Source: Gordionus sp. m RMFG-2023 | Lineage: Eukaryota; Nematomorpha; Gordioida; Chordodea; Parachordodidae | Reading direction: 5' to 3' | Assembly (NCBI RefSeq): GCF_954871325.1 | Contig: NC_088779.1 | Coordinates: forward strand, 7,504,846 to 7,568,845 | DNA length: 64,000 bases | Part shown: one piece after another, positions 30,771 to 44,100 of the stretch | Position numbering within the stretch: position 1 is the stretch's first letter | How the letters are laid out: every line of letters begins with the position of its first letter | Translations under genes and position numbers: made by a program | The notes under the pieces: model-generated | Databases searched by the model: none | What the model saw: the letters and a program-made list of their open reading frames with translations, nothing else | Told to the model about the DNA's origin: nothing

Positions 30771-30864
30771 CCCCTCATTCATAGTGGGCGCAAATTCACG
30801 GCAAATAAAAAAATTCTAAATTTTTGAATTCTCGGACACAAATTTGTGCTAACTGTGAAAAGGG
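30771..30864. mobile_element. PIF/Harbinger-like MITE with TTA duplication
   Basis: The left end CCCCTCATTCATAG and right end CTAACTGTGAAAAGGG are flanked by TTA at 30768-30770 and 30865-30867. A second copy start (CCCTGATAGTTAACACGAATTCGCGG) follows directly after the right TTA, so two copies abut and share one target duplication. Confidence 0.65.
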
Positions 30865-32565
30865 TTACCCTGATAGTTAACACGAATTCGCGGCAGAGTA
30901 TATAATAAATGGTATATTTATGAAAACTATGTTTAGGTAAAAAAGGCAAATTTGCAAATCCCCCCCCCATCCCCCATAGGTTACACGGTTGTTACATAAT
31001 ATAACACTGGTAATCTAAAAAATATTTCCCGATAGGATTCGTTTATATTTATATGATATAACTAGGTAGTGTATTTTTTTTAAAAAAAATATTTTTATCA
31101 AAAATTTTCAAAACTCTCATATTTAATCTTATATATCTGCGGACTTGTTTCCTAACACCAATTTATGATATATACTTTTTTTAAGTAACATAATATCAAT
31201 TTCTTATCTATAAACCAGTTTCAAACTTGAAAAATATTCAAATCTATTAAATATTAATTAAAGTAGTAATCTAAAATTTAATTCGATTCCTTAGATTTAA
31301 TACTAAATCCCTGTATCTAGGTCTGCTAAATTAATGTTATAACACCACGTAATACATCAAAATCATATTTATTATATTGAAAATTTGTTTGAAGATGGAT
31401 GTAAAATATACAACAAAATATATCGAATAGGCTACATGGTATTGCAAAACAAATGCGAAAGATGCAAATGTGAAAAGATTGATATTGGAGGTATTCAGTA
31501 TTACGAACATTTATGTGGAGGGTTTATTTTATATATATTTATGTAATATACCTAGATCTGTGCGCTGACAAAATAATCGACGGCCGGCGGGAGTTCCAAA
31601 AAAAACATATATTTATTAATTGCTGATTATTTTTTTTAAGAAAAATTAAATTAAAATATACACTACACTCCAGATATCTCAGCATATTTTTAGTATTGAA
31701 GAGAAAACTCATAACATATTCAAAATTGATTTTGTAATTTTATAATTATCATGTATAAAAATAATTTTATTTAAATTTCTCGGGCATAATGATGATCTCC
31801 TTGAATTCGACGTCAACCCATCTGTAGGGATTACTCTTTCACTAAGTGTGTTAGTTACCGTAACATTAATAATTTTTTTTAGCTAGCGCAGAAAGATTAG
31901 GAAGTTTGATCTTTTTTTCTCTTCAGAAATTAAGAACATCCATATATCGTGAATGGCGTTTTCCGAGAAGGATATGACATTCTTGTTCTAAATCACTTAA
32001 AATGGAATCATAATTTATACTTGTTGTTGATTATTAATATCGTTCTTTACTATCGTAATATCATCATATTCTATACCTTTAAGAAGGCTTATAATAAATT
32101 CCAAAGCGGAGTAATTTTTTTGTATATATTGACATAAGCATAGATTATTTTTGAGTTAAAAAATAAATTAAATAAAATGAATATACATATATATTACTAC
32201 TTGCATATCACAAACACGGTTATCAAAATGCAAGTTTTTTTTTAGAATATCTTCCTTTAAAGAAATGGTTTCTGAGGTAACATTATCATTATCATTTACT
32301 ATTAAATTTGTTTCAATTTCCCTTCTAAAAAATGCCAATTTTAAGGTAGGCATTTTTCTGCAGATAGAAATTCAAGTGTTTCTTTAAATTTTGAAAGAAA
32401 ATTTAATAGTTCTTCTATTAGATCTGATTAATGGTTTGAGATTATGTTTCAACAAGCCAATTCATGCGTTTTAAGTCGCTCAATTTAAAGTCATATTTTA
32501 CTATTCCAACTCGAGTTCAGAGTAGTAAAAACTCCACTTTTACAACACTATTTTCGAGTCGTAAC

Positions 32566-32982
32566 TAGGACCGGACCGAACATATTGTTGAACATCTTTT
32601 TTAAGGACCACAGTCGGACTGGTTTTTTATTAATATTTAATTTTGATTTACTATTTAATTTATCTAATTTACTACTTTTTTTGTGTTATTTTTCAAGAGG
32701 AGTTATTTTTTTTATGGCAATTTTAAGTTCATTATTATTTTGCAATATGAAAAACATAAGTTTGTCAGGAAATAATTTAACTTACAGTTCGAATAAACAC
32801 GAATTAAATTAGATAAAAACAAAAATATTTTCAAAATAACAAAAATATAAAAAAATATAAAAAAATCGGTCCTGGAATTATCTTTTAGAACCACTGTCTG
32901 AATCGATCTTTTTTTTAAAGACCGTAGTTCGGTAAGGTCCGAGTTCATCTGTCTCGCCCAAATAAAAAACCGGCCCGTGACT
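32566..32982. mobile_element. MITE with GGTCC-rich inverted ends
   Basis: The left part TAGGACCGGACCG and the right part CCGGCCCGTGAC frame a core with TTTATTAATATTTAA and paired AAGACC/GGTCTT words. A sister copy with clearer ends lies at 58014-58288 and shares the ordered blocks GGTCCTGGA and TTTTTAAAGACCGT. There is no ORF. Confidence 0.6.
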
Positions 32983-34691
32983 CATTATTCCTCTATATAA
33001 ATATAAAATTTAGGATTATATGAACAAAAAAAAATAAATAGTATAACAAATCATAATATATATAATTTATTATCTATATCTACCATAGGCATATCCAAGA
33101 TTTTGCGATTGAGAGTGCTAGGCATGGAGGTCTTTGGGTCTACTTATTGTACTTATTTTTTTATAAAAATAACTTTGGGATTCCACATTTTTTTAAATTT
33201 TAAATTATAGTCATTAATCGTTATTTTTGAAAAATTATAAACTTATACTTATTTTTCGCATTTTTATTAGCATAAAGTAATATTTATTAGAAAGATTACT
33301 TTTCGATGAGGTGATAAATTTCCCACTTTCTTCTTTGATTACGCTTATGCTATCTACTATAAATATATTTCAAAGAATTATATAGAATATTTAACGCTGC
33401 ATTCTATTAAAATAGCCGGGTTTTTTTGTGAAATTACCACTTATTATCGTCTGAAATCCTCGTGTAATGATTCAGGACCTGTCGATTTTAAATCATCTAC
33501 AAGTGCGATTTACATCTAAGGAATCTGATTTTACCTGTAATGCATTCCATTCAACACGAGTAATATGTATAATGGCAACAGTAGGAAATTTTTAAGAATA
33601 TAATCAATAACTTTTGTGTATTCTTTATATGAAAGTAAATATATAAATAGTTTACCGAAAAATGATCTGGAATTATAATACTTCACATGCAATAATAATT
33701 ACCAATAAAAATCAAATTTTGTGAAATAACCCACCTATCATTTAAAATTAAAAAATGCCTCTTTATATACAATAAACTATCCACATATCTTAGCATATCA
33801 TTTATAATATTATTTATTATAAAATCTATAATATTTTCTTATAGATGTGATAAACCAGCGAAGAGCAATTGCCAGAATATAAATACAACTGCCTTTTTCC
33901 CATATTGTTGCTTATTGAATATTACATGTTATTAATTTATTCTTCACTTTGAATAACTAGTTAAACATATAGAAAATATTAAACATATTAAAAGAATCAT
34001 AATGATTTAAAAAATTTAATAATAAAGTTGTATTTCAAATTTTTATTTTGTCAGAGATAATAAAAGCATATTAGATAATCAATATTAAATTTGCATCAAC
34101 TCCGAAGGTAAATTTTAGGGAGTTGAACCTATTTAATGAAAATTTTTTGTTTTAAATAAAGGAAATTAAGCCAGCTTATGACATTACTAGATGTATTTTA
34201 AAAAATTGACATTAAAATATAAAATATTTAGAAACCGTCAAGGTATTTATATATTTTTTTATAAATATAGTATCTAAACTTAAATCAAAATTTATTTGAG
34301 TAACTTAATTGAATATGGGTTCTAAATAGAGTTTACTTAATTTGTTAAAAAGTAGCTTTTATTTCAAAAAAATAACGAGGGACAATTGATTTTATATTTA
34401 TAAGTCTATAATGTCTGGTTAAAAAGCGGAGTCTTGTGGATCAACCCTTTATTTTAATTTTGTTTTTGGATTGTTTATTTTTAATCTGCCAGATTTGATA
34501 GGGCATGTATTACGTCATACCATTAGTTGATCAGATTTAAATAAAATTCTAAGACAGCATACAATAGTTAATTAAATTTAATAAATATTTTTGGCCCATT
34601 TTTTATATTGCCTTACACCATATTTGGTAATTCTTTAATACCTTATTTTTCAATAGGTTTTTTCTGGAAAAATTTTTTTATTACTTGAGTA

Positions 34692-34844
34692 TGTAGTAAT
34701 ACCAACTACTAATTTATAAACAATACGACTACTAATTTATATTTAAATTTATTTTTAACATCAAACTTTTTATTATTATTTTTCGAATGTTCGATACTTT
34801 TAAATATACAATATACATAAATAATCATTTATTAATTTATTACA
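34692..34844 (-). repeat. 3' LTR
   Basis: 153 bp, TG...CA ends, differing from the partner at 37314-37466 at one position by eye. Confidence 0.92.
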
Positions 34845-34865
34845 TTTCCTTCAAACAATTTAAAG

Positions 34866-37217
34866 TTAGATTTCTTCAATAAACCTCTTTGTAGGTTTAC
34901 GGTTTCTTGATGAGCAACGTAATGTGGTATTTGTATTTGTGTTTGTATTTGCTTCATTCACTGGCACAACCATTTCTGTAACTTCCAAAGAACTTTCATG
35001 ATTTGGGATAACTAAACGATTTCTTAACTGATCTGCATGCTTCCGTAATGTTTTCCCGGAAGATTCAACAATATAAGAATAAAGTCCTATTCTTTCTTTA
35101 ATTACTCCCTCTCTCCAACCATTGGTATTTTCATTATTTAACGATATAGGTTGTGAGATTTCAAATTCTCTTTCCTTTGAATGTAAATCATGATGAAGGC
35201 TTTGTTTATCATTAGCCCTTACTATTTCGTGTTCGGCATTTGGTCGGATCCAATCCAGACTTGTTTTCAATTGCCTCCCAAACATAATTTTAGCAGGAGA
35301 TCTCCCTGTGGAACTATGCTCTCCCAATCGGTAGGTTGTTAAAACCTGTGTCATAGCTTCTTCGGGATCGCTAATTGAATCTCTCGTTGCATAATACCGA
35401 CCTTTCAAAGTTCGTACTGTACGTTCAGCTAATCCGTTAGTTTTTGGATGATAGGGTGCTGAACGTATATGACGTATGTTATTTAAATCACAATACCTAC
35501 GGAATTCCCCAGATAAGAAATGTGGTCCTTTGTCTGACACACTGTACTTGGGTATTCCAAACCTAGAAAACCATTTATTTAGTCGTTTTATCATAGCATC
35601 AGCAGAGGTATTCTGCATTAGATCAACTTCTAACCATGGTCTATTTTTCTGGCATCCAGAACATATTTTGATAAAATTTTCTATATCAACATCACATCTG
35701 GGCCACCAACAATACAATCTAAAAATAGATTTCATTACATTTTCCCCAGGATGTCCCCAGTGAATCATTCCTAACACTGCATTTCTTAATTTATTAGGAA
35801 TAACCAATCTCCCATTCCATTCTATAATATTACGATTGACAGAAAGCTCTTCCCGTCGATTATAAAAATTAACTATTTCTTTATCTTTATGACGATCAAA
35901 GTTTCGCCAACTTTGCTGAATATGTATTGCTACTTTTTTTAATATTAAATCTTGCTTCGACTCTTTTCGCAGAATATTTTCTGACAATTGCATATCATCC
36001 AAATTAATACTTCGAATATCCAAAGCATGTTTAGAATCTTGATTCTCTTCCGAAATTTCTTGGTGTTTATTAATCAAATCTCGATTTCTAGAATCTAGTG
36101 TTATGCAACATTTTTCTTTTTCAATATTGTTGACCAAATTGCGTACTTGTTTAATCATAACCTGACGAGGCATTTCTAAATTGAATGCTATAATCCATGG
36201 TAATCCGAAAAGAGGCACCCCAGTTGTATTCATTATTACCACTGGTAGAGTCCTTGTCTGTGATCCAATCCTAACATTGACTTGGGTCTCGCCCTTGACG
36301 TCTAACGGATGATCACCATATGCAGTCAATGGACTGGTTGGCCTAATTTTTGGTCGCCCAATACTTGTCCATATATCAATTCCTATCAATGACGCTTGTG
36401 CACCAGTGTCAAAATCAAATTCAACTAACCCATTTATCTCTGCAGTTAGTTTTGCTCGATTCTCTCGATTTTGTTGAATCTTCCAAATATTATGAATAGA
36501 ATCACTTGATGACACTCTTATATAATTTAAATTCTTTGATTTACAGCAAACTGCAAAATGACCAATTTTTTTACATTTATTACATGCCGCATTTGTAGCT
36601 GGACATCTCACTTCTCGGTTATGAATAAAACCACATTTATAACATTTAAGTTTATTATAATCTTTATCATTATTATATTTGTAGTTATTATTCTCTTTAT
36701 CAAATGTATTATTATACTTGACTTTATTATAGCCTTTATCAATTGTAGTCGTCGTTTTTATTGGATGTTTATAATTATTATCATTATCATTTCTTTTGTT
36801 ATTAACATTTATCTTATTAACAACTGGCATATTTTTATTTGCCATTTCTTTATCTGCTCGCTCAGAAGCTAATGCCAGATCAAGAATAAATTGAAAAGTC
36901 AGTACATTATTATCTCTATCAAGACCGTCGGGATATAGAGCTCTAAGATCTCTTTCCAATCCCGGTATTTCCATGCCGACCATAAACTGATCACGTAAAC
37001 GCTCGTCAATATCATTAAGATAATGACAACGCTTGCCAATTGTTCTAATTTTATCTGCAAATTCAGTTATGGTTTCAGTTGTTCTCCGTAATCTAACGAA
37101 ATCAAATCTAGAAGCAAAAGCTGTTGATGTCGGTTTAAATAGTTTAAAACATATTGACTTAATTTCCTTAAAAGATAAAGTTTCGATCGAATCAGGATAA
37201 CAAAAACGGTTCACCAA
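34866..37217 (-). CDS. Gag-protease-integrase frame of the LTR element
   Basis: A 783-codon frame fills most of the internal region. Parts recognised in order: a gag-like N-terminus (TETITEFADKIRTIGKRC), two zinc knuckles (CYKCGFIHNREVRC, CNKCKKIGHFAVCC), a retropepsin-like protease motif (FDTGAQASLIG), an integrase zinc-binding HHCC region (HWGHPGENVMK ... CSGCQKNRP), and part of the integrase core (VSDKGPHFLSGEFRRYC, APYHPKTNGLAERTVR). This order fits Ty3/Gypsy. It is listed as part of a mobile-element fossil, not a host gene. Confidence 0.88.
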   Translation of the reverse strand: MVNRFCYPDSIETLSFKEIKSICFKLFKPTSTAFASRFDFVRLRRTTETITEFADKIRTIGKRCHYLNDIDERLRDQFMVGMEIPGLERDLRALYPDGLDRDNNVLTFQFILDLALASERADKEMANKNMPVVNKINVNNKRNDNDNNYKHPIKTTTTIDKGYNKVKYNNTFDKENNNYKYNNDKDYNKLKCYKCGFIHNREVRCPATNAACNKCKKIGHFAVCCKSKNLNYIRVSSSDSIHNIWKIQQNRENRAKLTAEINGLVEFDFDTGAQASLIGIDIWTSIGRPKIRPTSPLTAYGDHPLDVKGETQVNVRIGSQTRTLPVVIMNTTGVPLFGLPWIIAFNLEMPRQVMIKQVRNLVNNIEKEKCCITLDSRNRDLINKHQEISEENQDSKHALDIRSINLDDMQLSENILRKESKQDLILKKVAIHIQQSWRNFDRHKDKEIVNFYNRREELSVNRNIIEWNGRLVIPNKLRNAVLGMIHWGHPGENVMKSIFRLYCWWPRCDVDIENFIKICSGCQKNRPWLEVDLMQNTSADAMIKRLNKWFSRFGIPKYSVSDKGPHFLSGEFRRYCDLNNIRHIRSAPYHPKTNGLAERTVRTLKGRYYATRDSISDPEEAMTQVLTTYRLGEHSSTGRSPAKIMFGRQLKTSLDWIRPNAEHEIVRANDKQSLHHDLHSKEREFEISQPISLNNENTNGWREGVIKERIGLYSYIVESSGKTLRKHADQLRNRLVIPNHESSLEVTEMVVPVNEANTNTNTNTTLRCSSRNRKPTKRFIEEI

Positions 37218-37313
37218 CTCAATATTCTTATTGCCAAAAAATGTTAAAAATATATCTTTATATTGACATTCAGATGGGCTTACGTTTTTTAACCGAAAAC
37301 TGGCTTCCCCATT

Positions 37314-37466
37314 TGTAGTAATACCAACTACTAATTTATAAACAATACGACTACTAATTTATATTTAAATTTATTTTTAACATCAAACTTTTTATTATTA
37401 TTTTTCGAATGTTCGATTCTTTTAAATATACAATATACATAAATAATCATTTATTAATTTATTACA
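37314..37466 (-). repeat. 5' LTR
   Basis: 153 bp, partner of 34692-34844. It is followed on the outside by the target duplication GAGTA. Confidence 0.92.
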
Positions 37467-37471
37467 GAGTA

Positions 37472-38191
37472 CTTTAACATTATATATCGGATGGGTTTCT
37501 TCAGTTTTTTGGGGATTAGATTAAGTTCTATTTTGCAATAAAGCCTCTGCAATTGTACCTCAGGTTTCTCCTTTAATGTGATTATTAAACTACTAAAAAC
37601 TTAAGAGAAAGGATAAGCTTAAGATAGTTTCCATTTTATCCAGTTTATTTTTTAAAAATATATTACACAAATTCTAATAATAATAAAATACAATTTCTCT
37701 TTAAATTATATCGCTAATTTTTAAAATTAGGATCTTTTTATAATCACTAGTAGGTAACATCAAGATAATAATGACGTGAAATAAAAATTTTCACGTTAAT
37801 ATAGATGTTACCGTTTATTTTCCAGCTATATCCATTTATTTTATGTATAAAGGGCACAAAAAGGGTTGTGTAGGAGGGGGGGGGGGAGTAGCTTAAGGAA
37901 ATTTGAAATGTGGGAGGCTTGGTTAAGTGTATGGTATATATTTAAAAATATTGTTATTATATAAATGAAATTCTGTTTAATATATTTGCACGGATAACAT
38001 CATTATTAATGTAAATTTGTATGAGGTAATTATTCTATTATGTGCATTTATTTACAAAAAATCGCTAGCAATTTTTGAACAATACTTCAGATAATTATTT
38101 TAAGTAAGAAATTAATGGACCAATCAGAAAAGTCGACGAAATTAACGAACAAATAATTTCTGGATCATAATTTATCGAATCTTTTTCTCAT
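37472..38191. other. Spacer upstream of ERCC5
   Basis: No gene was recognised. It contains a G-tract of more than ten bases at about 37877-37888. The ERCC5 promoter should be here, but no distinct motif stands out. Confidence 0.4.
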
Positions 38192-41100
38192 ATGGGGGTT
38201 TCAAATTTATGGGGAATTTTGCAAAGTTGTGGAAATCCTATCAAACCTGAATCATTGGAGGGAAAAATTTTGGCCATAGGTTTTTTCATTGATATTTTAT
38301 ATTTATATATTGTATATATATATAGACATAAGTATATGGTTGCACCAAGCCCTTCATGGATATGTCAATACCAGTTTATCAAATAATAAACCTCATTTAC
38401 ATCTCATTATTAATAGAATATTCAAACTTTTACATTACAAAATAAAGCCAGTTTTTGTCTTTGATGGTGGAGTACCTGTTTTGAAAAGACGCACAATGGT
38501 TGGTTTAAAATTTTATTTTATGTGATTTATTTTTCAAAATATAGCTAACTAGGCAAGAGAAGCGTAATAATGCCTCAGTTGACATTGATAAACTAAATAG
38601 GCAGATAGTCAAAAATAAACTCTGGGAAGATATACTTAAAAAATATATGGGTATTGAGAACAATTTGTCTAAAAATAATATAAAAATCGAAGATAAAGAC
38701 ATTTTTGAATTGCCTTATAATGAATCACCAAATGCCATTAGTGATAAAGGTATTAAATTAGATTATTTTTATATAAAATTTCCTGATTTCTTGATTTAAA
38801 TGTTTATTCAATATTTGGAAATTAAATTAACTTTAAAAAGAATAGATATTATGATTTTCTATTGGTTAAAAATATGAATATAGCACTCTAAATATTGGTA
38901 GACATTACATTATTATTTTTATAGATATTGAATGGGAAAAAAGAAAACATAACATAATCCAAGCCATAAACCATTTATCTCAGTCAGATAATATTGATAT
39001 TGACTCAAAATCTTTTAAAATATTGCCTAAGGGCATTCAACATGAAATACTTCAAGAACTTCAATACAGTAATAAACATCCTACTTTAGAAAAGTTGATT
39101 GATCTAACAGATGTAATTTAGTATTATATATATATATAATATATATTAAAGAAATGTCTATTATCGTTCTCATTTTTGTTCAATTTTTTTTTTAAATTGA
39201 GATATTTATTCAAATGAATTTTTGATATGTTAATTAATATGATAATATATATAGAAATCTTAACAACAATTAATTTAATTGTAGTTTTGAATCCCAATCA
39301 AACCACAAACCAAGCTAATAACCAGAACCAATTATTTTTAAATAAGCATCAAAATCAATTCTAATGAAAAATTTCCTCATTATTTTGAATTTTTAAATTC
39401 CCTATTAGCATGGTTTGGAACCAAATCCCGGAACTTCAAAACAGCTTCAAATTTAAAGATCAGAATCACTAGCCAGAACTCCTTTTTATCATTTTTAGGA
39501 ACTCGAACCAGAATATTTTGTCCAGGCTCTAATCTCTGATCTATATATTTGGATTTGGGAAGATATTATCATGTGCCCTTTTTATTTTTTTTAAAAATGT
39601 AAGAAAAAATAAATATTTTTAAACATGTTTTCTCTTTGGGTCATGGCATATTTTTAAAGAAAGAGCAATCTTTCATTTCTAAATTTTCCATTTTAAAAGA
39701 TAAATTTTTTAATTATTTTATTACTTTTTATATAATAATTAAACAACCAGGAAGGGATTTTTAGTACCCTCCCTCCTATTATTCTTTTCTTTGTAACAAG
39801 GTTTCAACTTTAAAAAAAAACTGGTATGATTATGCAAGTAGGGGTTTTTGAATAACATGATGAATGAATATATTTGCTCACCTTACCTTATTAATTACTT
39901 TCTAAAACTCTTCAACTTAAAAAAAATATATAGAAAATCCAAGAATTTTCTGATTTCCAAATAAATCGACTTGTGAAACGTAGTCAAGTTACTGATAGGA
40001 TAGAAAATCTGAATCGTCAAATGAATGTGGAATACATATCCAAAATCACGTCTTCAAACCCGATGAATTCCAACGATAAAAACTACGTTATGAATAATTC
40101 GCTGTCCTTGGAAGAACTCTCGAACGCCGAAATACAAAGGATGGCCTCGGACGAAACGGTTCATTATGTGCTAGTTAGGAGGAAAAACGTCAACGTTCAC
40201 GCTGATAGGATTAATTTACCTGATAAAAACAGGCTAGGATATACTTCAAAGCCCGAGTCAAAAGATGATCAAAATGAAGCCACGATGTTTGATATTGATG
40301 ATGATGACGAATACATCTGCCAGATAAATGAAATGATTGAACAATCTAAAACAAGTACAAATTATGTGGTCACCAATAATCTTTTGCTTGATGTACAGGA
40401 GAATGGAGTACAATTTGCAGACGTGGCAAATGATTATAAAGACAACAAAATAATGGGGGAAGAAATGGGTGACTCAATTTTGAAACTCGAACAAACTAGA
40501 CTACTTCTAAATCATAGAATTTTTGAAGCCAATACCTCGGCTGTGGATTCTTTGAGTGAAATCGATGCCAATATTTTGCCCTTGGAATTTAAAGGAAATC
40601 ACCATCCCAAACACAATCCCAGTTCAAAGGATCGAGAGTTCGTTGGAGGAAATAATATCGAATATAGTAAAAAAAATATGGCCTCAAAGAATCTTTCCCA
40701 CAAAAATTATTTCTCCAAATCAAGCAAAAGAAAAAAACGCGAGGCGGTGGCAAAAAATCAGTATTCACCTATCAATCAATTGCGTCATAAATACTCTAGC
40801 CGTACTCCCTCGAAATTCAGCTATTTTAGCCTCAAAAGCATTAAAAGGAAAATAATTATGGGGCGAATCAAAAAAGTACCCAGTAAAATCCACGAGGTAT
40901 AATATATGCATAAAATACATTTTACGATTAAATCTCTTAAGTGGTTCTTACCGGTTGACCATCCGGAAAGGCGATAGAATCATTTATGATCTTGTTGGGA
41001 GGAGGAAGGACTAGAATTATAGCCGTGATCTTCTTAAAATTGTAAAACAAAAAATTTTTGACTAAAAAATTAAGAACATTAACAATTTTTTTTTCTATTT

Positions 41101-44100
41101 ATTTAAAAAAAGAAGAGGAAAGGATATGTGCCACGACCCACGTTTCTAAAAGTCGATTCAAATAAGTTATCCATTGACATTAACCGAAACGATAAAATCG
41201 CTAATGGAAACGTTAATTTCTGGCCTGAAGCGCCTCTAATCACGCCACTTTCGCTTAATATGACTCAATCCCACAACGCAAAATTATATGGTTAAAAAAT
41301 AATAATATACGATAATTATTGTTTTTTTTTAATTTCTCAAAACCATATAAATTTGGTGCCGGAGCGTTTTAGAAAGAAAACAAGAATTTTAAAAATCGCA
41401 AATCTTGAATCTACATTCTAATTTTGTGTTTAAAAATTAAATTAACCTTATTTATTTAAATATTTTGGGCATTATAAAATATTTCTGTAATTTCCTTGTT
41501 AATTTTAAGATGATTCAACCTTGAAAACAATTGCGAAATATAACCTTACACCCCCAGAGGATGTATTCGAAAACAATTCAATCTTGAAGGAAATTAAAGT
41601 TTTTATTAATATTATTTATTTTTTTAAAAAAAATATATTACCAGGACTAATAGTTTGTTATATTATTTCAGTGTCCAGTTATTAGTTTTAAGAATTTATA
41701 GCGTTCTCTTCGTTTTCGGTTTTAAAAAATTATAATAGCTTGTTCTATGTATATTGGTTTCGGGTTCGAATCCACACGTTATGGTATTCCCCAACTTTAC
41801 ACACTTTCAGACATGATTGTTTAATTAGTCTCTGTTGAGGTTGAAGAAAATCTTATCTGGACTCAGATATATCTTCTCGAAGCAAAGAGAAAAAAATAAT
41901 TGCTCAAACTTTTCATTTTTAAATGTATTATTTTATTGTATATAATCGATGAAATAACGAATTTTAATTTATCTCATTCTACTATAACGAATCGATATAA
42001 GTTGGATTCATTGTGGGATCCGATAAGATTTAACAGCTGATCGATTTTAAAAAAAATATTTTATTTATAATATCAATTTTTTTTATTAATTTTAATTTTA
42101 TTCATAAATACTAATCTGCGAATTATTGATTTTAATCTGAGATCTGCAGAATTACCTTTTACCTTTTTAGGCTCGGTCCAGATTAAATTTAAAAAAAATT
42201 TGGCCTGGGTGTATTGAAAAACTTTCTATTCGGTATTTTACCGTTTGTTTTATAGCCAATATGATCATATCCAATTTTATTTATAAATTGAGAGATAATG
42301 TATTACAAATTAATACGATAAGAAATTTATTATTGGTATAATCATTTATTTTCAAAACATTATCAGGCTTGTAAAAAAATTTAAAAATTTACGACAATAT
42401 AAATTTAAATTATTTATAAAAATTAATAATCATTTTTATTTAAAGAAATCCGTGTAAATAATATTTAGAGAATATAATCTATTGCACAATATATAATAAT
42501 CGCGATTTAAAATATTCGTCCCAGCCCAGGTATTTAAAAAATTTTAGGTTCGACCCGGGTATAAAAAAAATTTTTAGAGCCCGGTCTCTGATTTTGATAA
42601 AGAAAAATTAATCTCATGGAAAAGATTTTCCAAGTTGATCAACTGTTAAATTGTCGAATAGGATTCCACTAGGAATACAGCCTAAAATAGGTTCACTTGA
42701 GACTATATACCAAATGGGTTAATTCCCCCTCCCTTCTGTAAATTAATATTTCTATATAAAACATTCGATTTAAAGAATACATTGTAATATTTCTTTTTTC
42801 GTAAATTCTATAATAATTATATAAACAATTTTTTGATTTATGACAGAACAAATTGGAACGACAGCACGTCGAGGCTTTGGATGATGTTCAGACTCTGAAC
42901 ATCGAAAGAGCCAAGTTGGAAAGATATTCGAAAACTCTGACCCAAGTTATTTACCAGGAAACTCAAGTTTTTTTTGAAATATTTGTAAATGATACAAAAA
43001 AATATATTTGTTATTTTATGGAATTAAGTGCAATCTAGAATATACCTTTTCCACAAATTCTTCTAAATAAAATTTGCATGCGTTCATCGGAACATCGCGA
43101 CCATATGCCGCTCTCAAGGGTTCTTAACCCGACCTGGGTTCAGACTAATAGTGACCGATTTTCTTATAATAGGTCCGAACCTGCCTTGTCCTAAAACACC
43201 CTAGCGATTTATTTTAAATTCATTTTTATATGATGAAATCCGAATTTAAATAAATAATTTAAAGGAGCTTTTGAAAATCCTGGGAGTTCCCTGGGTCGTT
43301 GCCCCGATGGAAGCCGAAGCTCAGTGCGCTTATATGGACATAACTGGTCTAACCCACGGCACCATAACGGACGATAGTGACGTTTTTCTTTTCGGGGCTC
43401 GCAGAGTGTACAGGAACTTTTATGCGACCAGTCTCAACAAGGGGCTCGAGTTTTATTCGAGCCAAGATATGGAAAGGAAATTGGGTACTACTTATATATC
43501 TTGATTGATTATTTACGTCGTTCAACTACATTCTCATTATCGGCTGATTTTCAAGAATCAGTCTTTATTTATTTATAATTGCACATGCACTATCATGATC
43601 ATCTTCCAGTTTAAGATTGAATGGCTTTATATACCTCCTCCCTCTACTACCTTTCACCATCTCATGTTAAATATTCCTTGATGAATCCTCCATATGGTTA
43701 TTTACAATAATCTTTCATCATCCTATTATAATGTTGAGGCAATTTAAATTGAAAAGTAATGATCACAAATATTACTCTATAAAATACACCAGGATTTGGC
43801 AAATATCTAAGATACTTTTTACCATCTTTTTTTAATATTTGGATTCCTCTATGTTTAAAAAAAAATCTTATACATTTCTATTTAAAATATTTTTATAAAG
43901 TATAGTATTATAGTTGTTTTAGATGTCTATATAAACAAAATTGGAAAAAATTTGAATTTGTTTAATATTTTATTTTATTCATTAAAAATTAATATAATTT
44001 CGAAAAAAACACAAAATAATATGAAATACATTATATTTAGGTTTAGACAGACAAAAACTAATTATGATAGCGATGATGGTTGGTTCAGACTATACCCCCG

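Larger units (their letters stand above)
27133..34686. other. Gene-poor spacer upstream of CDK9
   Basis: I see no convincing gene in this 7.5 kb. The frame at 27608-27817 has no family resemblance. Repeat debris includes a GCGTAACTAGTG repeat end at about 27303, GGTTC-rich repeat ends at 29050-29125 and 29490-29562 (the latter ending TTCACAACCCTGG), a G-tract at 29672-29698, MITEs at 30771-30900, a solo CG-rich repeat end at 31552-31592, and a GGTCC-family element at 32566-32982. The CDK9 promoter should lie at the left edge, but no distinctive motif was recognised. Confidence 0.5.
34692..37466 (-). mobile_element. Short LTR retrotransposon, Ty3/Gypsy type, young and incomplete
   Basis: The two 153-bp LTRs (34692-34844 and 37314-37466) begin TGTAGTAATACC and end TTTATTACA and differ at one position by eye. 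They are flanked by the identical 5-bp target duplication GAGTA (34687-34691 and 37467-37471). The element reads on the - strand, so its 5' LTR is the right one. A TGGGGAAGCC primer-site-like stretch lies just inside it, and a purine tract (GAAGGAAA) precedes the 3' LTR. Near-identical LTRs imply a very recent insertion. At 2.8 kb it is short for the family and looks incomplete, with about one large break. Confidence 0.92.

Noticed and set aside
36558-36872. Open frame of 104 codons on the + strand, hydrophobic
   Set aside because: Antisense shadow of the Asn/Lys-rich part of the LTR-element frame.
41750-41800. GGGTTCGAATCC, a pol III B-box word suggesting a tRNA
   Set aside because: No matching A box or acceptor stem pairing was found at the right distance.
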